Source: Notospermus geniculatus | Taxonomy: Eukaryota > Nemertea > Pilidiophora > Heteronemertea > Lineidae | Direction of reading: 5' to 3' | DNA length: 64,000 nucleotides | NCBI GenBank assembly: GCA_002633025.1 | Contig: NMRB01000159.1 | Location: 393,923-457,922 of the forward strand | Made by a program: the position numbers and the translations under genes | Shown: positions 49,974 through 60,845 of the stretch, piece after piece | Layout: each line of letters opens with the position of its first letter | How positions within the stretch are numbered: the first letter of the stretch is position 1 | Notes under the pieces: generated by a model | What the model was told of the DNA's origin: nothing | Seen by the model: only the letters and a program-made list of their open reading frames with translations | The model's database searches: none

Positions 49974-52479
49974 GTAAGTTTCATATTACACGTATTTAAT
50001 TTTCAATAATAATTAGATCCAAAGAAGAAAGCACAAAAATTGACACACAAAGTGGTAAATATCAAGAAGTCAACTTCCAGGACTTAGCAAATTTTTGACC
50101 CCAACTGGGGTCTTCTTCAGGCTGGTACTTTTCCACACTAGAATCTTTAGTCTAAAGTCTTTAGTCTTTAGACTAAAGTCTTTTCTGAAATCTAGTGTGG
50201 AATAGTGCCAGCCTGAAGAAGACCCCAGTTGGCCGATTAACAAAGGCTTCACATTGTTAACCGGCATTTTTGTATACCACAGTTGGAAACCGAATTGGAA
50301 GCACTTTTTCAGCGGAATGAACACTGATAAATGTTTTGATTTGGCCAGTTGGTAAGTTTCATATTACACGTGTCGTATTTAATTTTCAATAATAATTAGA
50401 TCCAAAGAAGAAAGCACAAAAATTGACACACAAAGTGGTAAATATCAAGAAGTCAACTTCCAGGACTTAGCAAATTTTTGACCCCAACTGGGGTCTTCTT
50501 CAGGCTGGCACTTTTCCACACTAGATTTCAGAAAAGACTTAAATCTTTAGTCTAAAGTCTTTAGTCTTTAGACTAAAGTCTTTTCTGAAATCTAGTGTGG
50601 AAAAGTGCCAGCCTGAAGAAGCCCCCAAGTGTTATGGCCCCTATTACAATGTACATAGAAGTATACGGTATACAAAAACGCCGATTAACAAATGCTTCAA
50701 ATGGATTCACGACAGTGAAGCCATTGGTTAACCGGCATTTTTGTATACCTCTATGTACCTCTATGTACCACTTTTGTATACTTCTATGTAATAGGGGGTT
50801 TATTGTTTCAGGCTTGTTACGAACTTTGCCTATGATGGAAAGTCAGAGCAGTACCTTTTTGAAATTTATGAAGCATACCGGAAACACGAGTGGTCCTCAT
50901 CTTGTAGACATCCTCAAAGCACATTCACAATGATGTTGCTCAAGATATTTCCCGGGGCTAAAACGCGAAGGAGGGGCGGCGGTTATGTGGCCATCGTCGA
51001 CGGGCTTAAGAAACGCCAGCCGCCAACGCCAACGCCAGCCACTGTCCAATTGTGTGAAGAGAACTTGCCTACGGCCACATTCACCACTCAGATTCAGGAC
51101 GGCGAAAACACTGTCAAATGTTCCATTACATTTTGCAGTAACAAATGGAACGTATTTTGCAAAGATAAAGAAGTTCCAAGCGCCCTTCTCCAAATTGATC
51201 CATCTCTGCCTTTCTCATTAGAAACTGCGAGTGTGCTCCTATATTTATTGACGAAGCATAAAATTTGTCAATCCGGAACGTCCACTGATTGCACCATTAT
51301 TTTGTCTTTATTGGCAAGAAGTGAAAATTGTACAAAATGCAATGCTGATATTCGCAAGAACAAACGCGAGAAGGGAAAAGTAGATTCGGAAGAACCTGCG
51401 TCTCCTGAAAGCAGTGTGGAAGGACTTGAAGAGGTTCTGTCACACCTTGATGACATTCCAGTTTCTGAGTATCACACCTTCACTCCGACCGTCGAAGTCG
51501 CTGAGGAAGACCACGACGACCTCCTTGAGATACTGAAAAAAGTAATACCAGACGCTCCATCCAATCTTCACGCTCTGCTAAACGACCAGATTCGTAATTG
51601 CAAAGTAAAAAATCCCAGAAGTAGACGGTGGGATCCGAAAGTAATCAGCACATGTCTCGAACTATTTTGCAGGTAGGGCCTTTATTTTTTTACTGGCCAT
51701 GTGCCTCTTCTTTCTGCAAATTAACATCTATACCTTAACAATAAAACGAATTTCACATCAAGACTGCAGACAACATATACGTCACTGTGAACCATTGGTT
51801 ATTCACGAATTCATGCATTGGAAACATGGTGAGTGACACCATAGTTTTGAATTATTTTTAACCTATTTCAGGTCACCGGATGCGTACGAAGCTTGGCAAT
51901 CAAGTGGGTTACTATGTCTGCCGTCAAAGAGGCTTTTAAGGTGAGTTTTCTGCCTTTATATTGACGTCATCGTCTCCAAGCAGTAACGAAGCAGCAGGCT
52001 CGCGTGTGCGCATATTTTTCGATGAGTTTTCTGCCTCCCGAAAATACGCACGCATGCGAGCTGTCTGCTGAGCAAACGGTCTCAAATGTCTTTTTGCTCA
52101 GCAGATAGCTCATGTGCGGCAGGCTTTATATGCCCACTTCTGCATTACACAAAACAAATATTTTTTGTTCCACATTTGTTGCCTTAAGGCCTCCATACAC
52201 TGAATGACAAAAGTCGAAATTAGTCGAAGCTATGGTCAGTTCGACAGCACTTGATCTGGCGACATGTTGAAATACTCCACAAAAGTGTCAGAAAAATTTA
52301 ACATTTGTGGAACGTTTCCACAAAAAGTATTTTGGAACGGACAATTTGTAGTGATTAATTTCGACTTTTATCATTTAGTGTATGGAGGCCTTACGTATAT
52401 TCTCAGGTCACATCCAATATTGTCTTTCAGTTATTACAAGAAGCAGATAGCCGACTTCACCGTGGACGATTTGGAGTAG
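49939..52479 (+). CDS. Array gene copy A: RFX-like plus P-element/THAP9-like N-terminal protein, intact (337 aa)
   Basis: Four exons (start exon 50317-50351 or its duplicate 49939-49973, then 50812-51672, 51872-51940, 52431-52479) join in phase to 337 residues. Residues 10-80 (SWLVTNFAYDG...FPGAKTRRRGG...GLKKR) have the spacing of an RFX-type winged helix. Residues 164-188 carry Cys164, Cys172, Cys185 and Cys188, a possible metal site. Residues 248-322 (DDLLEIL, KNPRSRRWDP, SPDAYEAW, LPSKRLL) resemble the helix-turn-helix region of P-element/THAP9-like transposases. The protein then stops after YYKKQIADF..., so no RNase-H-like catalytic domain is present. It may be a domesticated or repressor-like DNA-binding protein. 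The domain calls are by eye; the exon structure is firm because copies C and D keep the same splice sites. Confidence 0.78.
50098..50232. repeat. Foldback in exon 1 block, copy 1
   Basis: TTTGACCCCAACTGGGGTCT at the left pairs with AGACCCCAGTTGG at the right; the loop region holds TCTTTAGTCTAAAG repeats. Confidence 0.8.
50317..50351 (+). CDS. Copy A exon 1, second duplicate
   Basis: Same 35-base coding exon as at 49939, again with a GTAAGT donor. It lies closer to exon 2, with a hairpin block (50480-50628) in the intron between. Confidence 0.7.
50480..50628. repeat. Foldback in exon 1 block, copy 2 (longer arms)
   Basis: GGGGTCTTCTTCAGGCTGGC and the complement near 50605-50625, with CACACTAGATTTCAGAAAAG in both arms. 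It lies in intron 1 of copy A. Confidence 0.85.
50640..50800. repeat. Foldback related to 11010-11125
   Basis: CCCCTATTACAATGTACATA and the complement near 50780-50800, with GTATACAAAAACGCCG in the arm. It ends about 12 bases before the copy A exon 2 acceptor. Confidence 0.75.
50812..51672 (+). CDS. Copy A exon 2 (winged-helix-like, Cys-rich and HTH start)
   Basis: 861 bases, open throughout in the frame set by exon 1. The acceptor is TTGTTTCAG and the donor CAG|GTAGGG. It contains a Pro-Thr linker (PPTPTPATV), the Cys-rich middle, an acidic Ser-Pro stretch and RRWDPKVISTCLELF before the splice. Confidence 0.85.
51872..51940 (+). CDS. Copy A exon 3 (HTH core)
   Basis: 69 bases reading SPDAYEAWQSSGLLCLPSKR then LL after completing Arg. 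The acceptor is CTATTTCAG and the donor GTGAGT. SxxAYxxxxSSGxLxLPSxRxL is the most recognisable P-like transposase signature in the gene. Confidence 0.85.
52431..52479 (+). CDS. Copy A exon 4 (C-terminus)
   Basis: Reads YYKKQIADFTVDDLE and stops at TAG 52477-52479, after the acceptor GTCTTTCAG. In copies C and D the first base is G instead of T (Arg instead of Ser at the junction). Confidence 0.8.
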
Positions 52480-52842
52480 ATGTCTACTGTACTGGCGCCA
52501 TTTCCAAACAATGCCAGCAGATAGCGTGAAATTGCTGCGGTGTTCCTCACACTCCAACAGTTGCAGCTGTGGCACCTGTCAAAATCTGTAGTATCCCACA
52601 AGAGCATTTTGCAGTCAGATTATCGTGCTGTTTTCACATTAGGGGTTCGAGATTTGATCGTCCGTATCTTCTACAGAGCTAATAATGGTGTTTTGGGGGC
52701 TCAACTCTTGATAAAAAAAACGCTATTGTGTAAGGAATTTTCAGCAGTGCTATGGGAGTTCTGAAAAATCCGAGCAAGAGTTTTTTCCCGAACGATCTCA
52801 CGGTATTACCGTATATTATGCTATTTCTTTTGTAATCTGTAA

Positions 52843-52977
52843 AGGTCTCGGGCCACTTGTGCGTTTTGCACTGCGTGATGCGTCAAATCTTTTGTTAGGA
52901 AGCAGAACGGCAGAAAATAACAAAAGACTTGATGCATCACGCAGCGCAAAACGCACAAGTGGCCCGAGACCTTAACT
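52843..52977. repeat. Foldback, ~55-bp arms, copy A flank
   Basis: AAGGTCTCGGGCCACTTGTG at the left pairs with CACAAGTGGCCCGAGACCTT at the right. The same foldback occurs at 59453-59584. Confidence 0.88.
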
Positions 52978-52981
52978 CTAA

Positions 52982-53111
52982 GGCCTAGAATCCATTCACG
53001 CAATTTTCGTGCCGCGCGATGTCGCATCCTTTGTCCACGACCAACGCGGCGGAAACAAACAATGCTTTCGAGCGTCTGCGGCAAGAAAATCGCGTGAATG
53101 GATTCTTAGCC
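52982..53111 (+). mobile_element. Harbinger-like MITE (130 bp, TAA target site), present only in copy A
   Basis: The inverted ends are GGCCTAGAATCCATTCACGC and GCGTGAATGGATTCTTAGCC, flanked by TAA at 52979 and 53112. Copy C has the empty site CTCTAAGAATTG at 59585-59596. A TAA/TWA target site is typical of PIF/Harbinger. Confidence 0.8.
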
Positions 53112-53249
53112 TAAGAATTGTGAACTAGGATTCAATATATCTCGGAAAAGTTCGGGGTAACCAATTTTTTTGTAAAATCACCCACCACCACTTCTTATAA
53201 GTTTAAAAACTTTAATATTTCCTGTGTTAGTATTAGTTTGTGATTCCAC

Positions 53250-53255
53250 AATAAA
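53250..53255 (+). promoter_or_regulatory. Candidate polyadenylation signal, copy A
   Basis: AATAAA lies about 770 bases after the copy A stop. The same hexamer in the same context occurs after copy C (59722), but the degenerate unit near 44.75 kb has AATATA. Confidence 0.55.
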
Positions 53256-55019
53256 CATTACTTGTTATTAAATCATGATTTTTTTGATGCCTGAATGCAT
53301 AAATTCACAAAATATTGGATGTCCATCACGTATTAAACTAGGGGTCATATTTCAGAACGTTCTTAATGTTAAGGTCGACCTTAAGTCTGTTGATCATCGA
53401 GAATAATAGATTTAAAGTGGACCTTAATGTTAGGAACATTTGAACTGACCAGTACAGCCAGCTGCCGGAGCCGTTGCAGCTGAAGCAAGTTGTTTGGACT
53501 ACTGGTCAGTACAGCCAGCGCAACCAGGTCATTTAGATTGATCAGGACGCGTTCCACGCTAACTGGGGACACTTTTGTCCACTTTTTTCCGTCCTTTTGG
53601 ATTAATGGCATTTGCAGTGCTGCAATTATCAGTTGATTTGATAGTGTTGCAATCATCATTTCCGTCCGCAGGACCAAATGGAAATGGACGGAAAAAGTGG
53701 GACCTAGTTAGGCACCTGGCAAAAGTGGCAGTCTGAGTTTGTTTTGTGCCAGACACTTGGGCCCGTATGCATAAAGGCGCAATATTCCACACATTATAAT
53801 AAACATGAAGTTATACCGGGAATAAGCTTATTCCACTTTCATGCATGATACGGGCCTTGGGATTTACTGCCTGACATGTACCGTAATGGATTACCTATAT
53901 GTGCAGATTTGGAGTGGAATAGGCCCCTTTTCGAAAGTCCATTTCGGTGCTGAGGGTAAAAAGAAATGGGAAAATGCATTAAGTTTTGCCAGAAATTGCA
54001 GAAATAACAGAAACGCTTGAAATTTGGCAGACATGTTAGGACAGTCAATTCATTGAGAAATGTGTGAAAAAAATTGGGTGTCGTCGATCAATTTTCGAAG
54101 ATTTCTGCATTTTTCTTCAGCAACTGAACAATACTCCTCAGTGTGTCTGTTAATCCACCTATTGTTCATGTGTAGCCTAGAACCAAAAATAGATACAGTA
54201 ATCTATTTTTGCTAGAACTGAAAATCACCAATTTCTAAAAAATCCCTGGTTTGGGAGAAATGGACTTAGAAATATAGGCTAGGCCTAACCCGCGGGGGCC
54301 TAACGATCTCTGTCGTCGGATTGAAACGCTGGAGTTGGATTGTTGGCTGATTGCTGCCGTGGAAGTAAAATAACAACGCAGTTTGAGAAATCGTGATTGA
54401 AATTTTCGTTTCAACAAAGTGGTACAATTTCCATGACTTTTCAAGGACCTTAGATCATGTAGATTAAATTTCTTAATTTTCCATGACTTTCCCACTGCAT
54501 GCACTGTGGAGTGTCATCGGTGATGTCACCATTGTATGGTGCGGATTTGATGACGTCACAGGAGTGTGTGTAGATTTGTGCTTCTTGCATGCAGAGAATT
54601 GAAGAACAGCCATAATGCCACAGCATGTCATGCAGACTGCTCAGCTTTCTTTACTTCATGACTTTTCCTGCTTTACACTTTACACTTTACAACTTCGGCC
54701 TCGGCGGCGTATTTAATCAGGTGGGTACAACTTTTATGCAACTGAAACCACGGTTAAAGACTGCCTGCAGATAGGCTAGGCATGGATAGCTACCGGTCAG
54801 CCGGTAGCGCGCGCGGTCGGCCTAGCTAGCCTAATTTAGTAATTAGGCCTAGGGTAAATGGCCCTATTCTCACACACGTACCAATTCTCGCACGTTTTTC
54901 AATGTACGTTTGTACAAAACATAATGAATTAAATACTATTACCCAGCATGCCTTGCAGTACAGGAAGTACATGAAGAGGCATTGAAAACCAATGTGTGCG
55001 AGAATTGGACCTTTTACCC

Positions 55020-55460
55020 TAGGCCTACCTACTTACTAGCATGCTGAGTACTAGCATGCTACCGGTAGGTCCTAGGTAGGCCTAGGGCTAGGCCTAGCAA
55101 TGCTAGGCCTAGGAATGGAGGCCTAGCAATGCTAGGCCTCCCCCGCCTCCTAGTCCTATCCTAGGCTAGAGGAGGCGGGGGGAGGCCTAGCATTGCAGAT
55201 TGCTAGGAGGGTAGGCTAGGCCCCCTACCCAGGTAGGCCTACGCGAGGCCTAGCCTATTATGCACAGGCCCCTGTGAAGTTGTGTTTGGGGCCTAGCTAC
55301 GGTAATCCAAGCTTTTGTTATCTTGTAGGCCCTAGGCCAGGGGGTAGGCTTGGGCCTACCCAGCTTGGATTACCGTAGCTTGGCCCCAACACAACTTCAC
55401 AGGGGCCTGTGTCCTATAGCCTAATAGGCATGATGATAGGCTAGGCAGTAGGCCTAATGC
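55020..55460. repeat. TAGGCCTA-rich low-complexity spacer
   Basis: Dense overlapping CCTAGG and AGGCCT palindromes. An inverted repeat around CTACGGTAATCCAAGCTT (55265-55412) lies inside it. The same class of spacer occurs at 61130-61330 and 62020-62250. Confidence 0.8.
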
Positions 55461-55745
55461 AATCAAGTTGGTATAGCCTTAGTCTCAGTAACTGGGACTC
55501 TGTATGCTCCGCTTTTGCTGTTACAAACTGACTTTTACATAGCGCGCATACAGAGTCTCAGATCGCCAAATCCAGCAAGAATTGAAATTCATTGATCATG
55601 AAGACATGGGCGATGGCAGTTCCTACTGATGTTCACCTCCCTCCGTGCCTCTCGAGCAGCCGAACACGCTGATTGTCAATTGTTTATGGCTTGACCGACC
55701 GTGAAATTGAAATCGTGATTTTCTGAGCCTCCCAACAAGACGTTC

Positions 55746-57930
55746 AGTTCAGAAACCAAATTAGGCTAGAAGCACTCTTTCGGCGGAATGGACACTGATA
55801 AATGTTTTGATTTGGCCAGTTGGTAAGTTTCATATACATGTACCCGTATTTAATTTTCGGTAAAATTAGATGTGCCCTAGTCCAATGGGGATGCTAGCTC
55901 AACAGAGGGCAGCACACCGAAACGTGGTCCTAATACAATGGGCGCCCTTTGTGTGGGAGATTGATCAGGACCGGGATGTCAGTTTCATTTCAAAAGATTT
56001 AATTAACCACTAGTGACACCTATTGAAAAAGTCGGCTATCGTCCCCATTAGCAAGGGATCCTCCAAGGCAAGGGTGGAAGCGCAAAATACAGTCCCAGTC
56101 AGGTTTCCAAAGAGTCTCACATGTTTAATTTGAATTTTTCGTTTCTAACAGCGATTCATCGTATACGTAATTGGTAATTAAATAGGTGTCCGGTCCAGAG
56201 GCAACCTACATGTAATAGGGGCCTTATCGTTTCAGGCTTGTTACGAACTATGCCTACGGAGACTCATTGCTGAACATAATTGATATTTATGGCGCATACA
56301 GGGAGCACGAGTGGTCCTCATCTTTGAGACATCCTCAACACGTATTGACAAAGATGTTGCTCAGGATATTCCCCGAGGCTAAAAGGCTAAGGAAGAATGG
56401 TGGTGTGATCCTCATCGGTGGGCTTACGAAACGCCAGCCGCCAACGCCAGTAACAGTACCGTGCGAAGAGAACGGGCCTAGCACCACATTCACCACTCAG
56501 ATGCAGGACGGCCAAAACACAGTCAGATGCTCCATTACATTTTGCAGTAACAAATGGAACATATTTTGCAAAGATAAAGAAATTCCGTGTGCCCTTCTCC
56601 AAGTTGATCCATCTCTACCTTTCTCGTTAGAAACTGCAAATTTGCTTCTACATTTATTGACAAGGCATCAAATTTGCCAATCTGGAATGTCCACTGATTG
56701 TACCATTATTTTATCTTTAATGGTACAAGGTGAAAGTTGTGCGAAATGCCAGAAAGCTCTTAAGAACAAGAACTATTACAGGAAGAGAAAAGCAGAGACC
56801 CAAAACAGGGTGACAGGACTTGAAGATATTCTAGTTCAGAAACCAAATTAGGCTAGAAGCACTCTTTCGGCGGAATGAACACTGATAAATGTTTTGATTT
56901 GGCCAGTTGGTAAGTTTCATATTACTTTAATTTTCGGTAATAATTAGATGTGCCCTAGTCCAATGGGGATGCTAGCTCAACAGAGGGCAGCACACCGAAA
57001 CGTGGTCCTAATACAATGGGCGCCTTTTGTGTGAGAGATTGATCAGGACCGGGATGTCAGTTTCATTTCAAAAGATTTAATTAACCACTAGTGACACCTA
57101 TTGAAAAAGTCGGCTATTGTCCCCATTAGCAAGGGATCCTCCAAGGCAAGGGTGAAAGCGCAAAATACAGTCCCAGTCAAGTTTCCAAAGAGTCTCGCAT
57201 AAATTTGAATTTTTGGTTTCTAGCAGCGATTCATCGTATAATTGGTAATTAAATAGGTGTCTGGTCCAGAGGCAACCTACATGTAATAGGGGCCTTATCG
57301 TTTCAGGCTTGTTACGAACTATGCCTACGGAGACTCGTCATTGCTGAACATAATTGATATTTATGGCGCATACAGGGAGCACGAGTGCTCCTCATCTTTG
57401 AGACATCCTCAACACGTATTGACAAAGATGTTGCTCAGGATATTTCCCGAGGCTAAAAGGCTAAGGAAGCATGGTGGTGTGACCCTCATCCATGGACTTA
57501 CAAAACGCCAGCCGCCAACGCCGGTAACAGTACCGTGCGAAGAGAACGGGCCCAGCACCACATTCTCCACTCAGATTCAGGACGGCGAAAACACTGTCAA
57601 ATGTTCCATTACATTTTGCAGTAACAAATGGAACATATTTTGCAAAGATAAAGAAATTCCGTGTGCCCTTCTCCAAGTTGATCCATCTCTACCTTTCTCG
57701 TTAGAGACTGCAAATGTGCTCCTATATTTACTAACAAGGCATAAAATTTGCCAATCTGGAATGTCCGCTCGTTGTAGCATTATTTTACCTTTAATGGTAA
57801 TGGGTGAAAGTTGTGAAAAATGCCAGGCTACTGTTCACGACAAGAAAAAGTACAGGAAGAGAAAAGCAGAGGCCCAAAACAGGGTGACAGAGACTACTAC
57901 ACCTTCACTCCGACCGTCGAAGTCGTTGAG
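55746..57930 (+). repeat. Direct tandem duplication, 1,087-bp period (copies B and C)
   Basis: AGTTCAGAAACCAAATTAGG at 55746 recurs at 56833, and the sequence after it stays near-identical for over 1 kb, including exon 1, intron 1 and most of exon 2. The joint lies inside copy B exon 2. Confidence 0.9.
55788..56851 (+). pseudogene. Array gene copy B, truncated by tandem duplication (216 codons)
   Basis: Exon 1 (55788-55822, MDTDKCFDLAS) and exon 2 (from 56236) are in phase and close to copies A and C (for example LVTNYAYG and IDIYGAYREHEW). After the Cys-rich middle and an EDILVQKPN ending, the frame meets TAG at 56849-56851. The sequence there is identical to the region upstream of exon 1 (55746 onward). 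So a 1,087-bp duplication joint cut the exon before the HTH part. It could still make a protein with only the winged-helix-like and Cys-rich parts. Confidence 0.75.
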
Positions 57931-59082
57931 GAAGACCACGACGACCTCCTTGAGATACTGAAAAAAGTAATACCAGACGCTCCGTCCAATCTTCACGTTC
58001 TGCTTAACGACCAGATTCGTAATTGCAAAGTAAAAAATCCCAAAGGTAGACGGTGGGATCCGAAAGTAATCAGCACATGTCTCGAACTATTTTGCAGGTA
58101 GGACCTTTATTTTTTTTACTGGCCATGCGCCTCTTCTTTCCGCAAATTAAAAATCTATACCTTATTAGTATAACGAATTTCACATCAAGACTGCAGACAA
58201 CATGTACATGTATGTCACTGTGAACCATTGGTTATTCACGAATTCATGCATCGGAAACATGGTGACGCCATATAGTTTTGAATTATTTTTAACCTATTTC
58301 AGGTCACCGGATGCATACGAAGCTTGGCAATCAAGTGGGCTACTATGTCTGCCGTCAAAGAGGCTTTTAAGGTGAGTTTTCTGCCTTTAATTGGCGTCAT
58401 CGTCTCCAAGCAGGTAACGAAGCAGCAGGCTCGCGTGTGTGCATATTTTCCGATGAGTTTTCTGCCTCCCGAAAATACGCACGCATGTGAGCTGTCTGCT
58501 GAGCAAACGGTCTCAAATGTCTTTTTGCTCAGCAGATAGCTCATGTGCGGCAGGCTTTATATGCCCACTTCTGCATTACACAAAACAAATATTTGTTGTT
58601 CCATATTTGTTGCCTTAAGGACTCCATACACTGAATGGCAAAAGTCGAAATTAGTCGAAGCTATGGTCAGTTCGACAGCACTTGATCTGGCGACATGTTG
58701 AAATACTCAGGGTTCAAAGTTCATGATCTGGTCTAAAATGCGACCTGGATTTTTACTCTGTGCGACCAAAAAATTTGATGTCCCAATGCATTTTGTATTG
58801 TGTGCGACTTGATTTTTTGGCCTGTTCGACCAAAATCTGCTTTTTCAGAATATGAACTTTGATCCTTGATATTCCACAAAAGTGTCAGAAAAATTTAACA
58901 TTTGTAGAACGTTTCCACAAAAAGTATTTTGGAACGGACAATTTGTAGTGATTAATTTTGACTTTTATCATTTGGTGTATGGAGGCCTTACGTATATTGT
59001 CAGGTCACATCCAATATTGTCTTTCAGGTATTACAAGAAGCAGATAGCCGACTTCAACGTGGACGATTTGGAGTACCGGTAG
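56875..59082 (+). pseudogene. Array gene copy C, frameshifted in exon 2
   Basis: All four exons are present with intact splice sites: 56875-56909, 57307-58097, 58303-58371 and 59028-59082. Exon 2 is 791 bases against 861 in copy A, so the length is not a multiple of three. An internal deletion near 57890 joins GTGACAGAG to the segment encoding YTFTPTVEV in the wrong frame. Reading on from the start gives a stop at 57961, and the HTH part is open only in another frame (57820-58097). Exon 4 ends EYR and TAG at 59080-59082, slightly longer than in copy A. Confidence 0.8.
58708..58864 (+). mobile_element. hAT-like MITE with CAGGG ends, present only in copy C
   Basis: The ends are CAGGGTTCAAAGTTCAT and ATGAACTTTGATCCTTG (inverted, two mismatches). 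Copy A reads straight through at 52265-52280 (GAAATACTCCACAAAAG). Comparison gives a 5-bp duplication ATACT/ATATT, fitting the hAT subgroup with 5-bp target sites. Confidence 0.75.
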
Positions 59083-59452
59083 ATATCTACTGTACTGGCG
59101 CCATTTCCAAACAATGCCAGCAGATAGCGTGAAATTGCTGCGGTGTTCCTCACACTCCAACAGTTGCAGCTGTGGCACCTGTCAAAATCTGTAGTATCCC
59201 ACAAGAGCATTTTGCAGTCAGATTATCGTGCTGTTTTCATATCAGGGGTTCGAGATTTGATCGTCCGTATCTTCTACAGAGCTAATAATGGTGTTTTTGG
59301 GGGCTCAACTCTTAATAAAAAAAAGCTGTTGTGTAAAGGAATTTTCGGCAGTGCTATGGGAGTTCTGAAAAATCCGAGCAAGAGTTTTTTCCCGAACGAT
59401 CTCATGGTATTACTGTATACATGTATTATGCTATTTCTTTTGTAATCTGTAA

Positions 59453-59584
59453 AGGTCTCGGGCCACTTGTGCGTTTTGCGCTGCGTGGTGCGTCAATCTT
59501 TTGTTAGGAAGCAGAACGACGGAAAATAACAAAAGATTTGACGCATCAGGCAGCGCAAAACGCAAAAGTGGCCTGAGACCTTAA
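59453..59584. repeat. Foldback, copy C flank
   Basis: Same as 52843-52977 with a few mismatches between arms (GTGGCCTGAGACCTT). Confidence 0.85.
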
Positions 59585-59721
59585 CTCTAAGAATTGTGAA
59601 CTAGGATTCAATATATCTCGGAAAAGTTTGGGGTAACCAATTGTTTTGTAAAATCACCCACCACCACTTATAAGTTAAAAACTTTAATATTTCCTGTGTT
59701 AGTATTAGTTTGTGATTCCAC

Positions 59722-59727
59722 AATAAA
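59722..59727 (+). promoter_or_regulatory. Candidate polyadenylation signal, copy C
   Basis: AATAAA at the same relative place as in copy A. A hAT-like element (59769-60077) starts about 40 bases downstream. Confidence 0.5.
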
Positions 59728-59768
59728 CATTACTTGTTATTAAATCATGATTTTTTTTATGCATGCAA

Positions 59769-60077
59769 GGTTTCCGCCAGAGGGGAGAATGGGGAGAATT
59801 CCATCCCCAAGAAAATTATTTGGGGATAAATCCATCCCCAAATTTTTCAGAAAGAATGGATTTTTTTCCTTTAAATCTTGTCTTTTTTTCTTTTTAAAAC
59901 ATCATATTGCCCCATCATGTTATCTTGCAGTCCATATACAATGTTTTGTGAAAAAAAACCAAATAAAAAATCCCAAAAAATGTTTTTTCAAAAAAAATTG
60001 TTGAAAAAACATTTTTTTGAAAATTTTTTTTGAAATTTTTTTGGCCCATCCCCCAATTTTTTTTTCTGGTGGAAACC
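59769..60077 (+). mobile_element. GGTTTCCGCC-type hAT-like MITE, A/T-rich version
   Basis: GGTTTCCGCCAGAGGGGAGA at the left and CTGGTGGAAACCC at the right. It follows the polyadenylation signal of copy C and is absent from copy A. Confidence 0.75.
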
Positions 60078-60845
60078 CTGGCCTGAATTTGGTGCCAGAC
60101 ACGTGTTTGTTTTGTGCCAGGCCCATATGCATAAAGGCGCAATAAGCTTATTCCACGTATAATAACAAACATGAAGTTATATCGGGAATAAGCTTATTCC
60201 ACTTTCATGCATACGGGCCTTGGGATTTACTGCCTGACATGTAATGGATTACCTATGTGCAGACTTGGAGTTGGAATAGGCCCCTTTTCGAAAGTCCATT
60301 TCGGTGCTGAGGGTAAAAAGAAATGGAAAAATGCATTAAGTTTTGCCAGAAATTGCAGAAATAACAGTCAGAAACGCTTGAAATTTGGCAGACATGTTAG
60401 GACAGTCAATTCATTGAGAAATGTGTGAAAAAAATTGGGTGTCGTCAATCAATTTTCGAAGATTTCTGCATTTTTCTTCAGCAACTGAACAATACTCAGT
60501 GTCTGTTAATCCACCTATCGTTCATGTGTAGCCTAGAACCAAAAATAGATACAGTAATCTATTTTTGCTAGAACTGAAAATCACCAATTTCTAAAAAAAT
60601 CCCTGGTTTGGGAGAAATGGACTTAGAAATATAGGCCAGGCCTAACCCGGGGGCCTAACGATCTCTGTCGTCGGATTGAATATGTTGAAACGCTGGAGTT
60701 GGATTGTTGGCTGATTGCTGCCGTGGAAGTAAAATAACAACGCAGTTTGAGAAATCGTGATTGGAATTTTCGTTTCAACAAAGTGGTACAATTTCCATGA
60801 CTTTTCAAGGACCTTAGATTAAATTTCTTAATTTTCCATGACTTT

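Larger units (their letters stand above)
49905..50632 (+). repeat. Tandem duplication of exon 1 block, 378-bp period
   Basis: GTTGGAAACCGAATTGGAAG at 49905 recurs near 50283. Each block holds the 35-base exon 1 and a hairpin whose outer arms begin GACCCCAACTGGGGTC (50098-50232 and 50480-50628). Confidence 0.85.

Noticed and set aside
50930-51676. Copy A as a single-exon gene starting at the internal Met at 50930
   Set aside because: The frame is open upstream to a TTTCAG acceptor at 50811, and exon 1 joins in phase in copies A, B and C, so the Met is internal.
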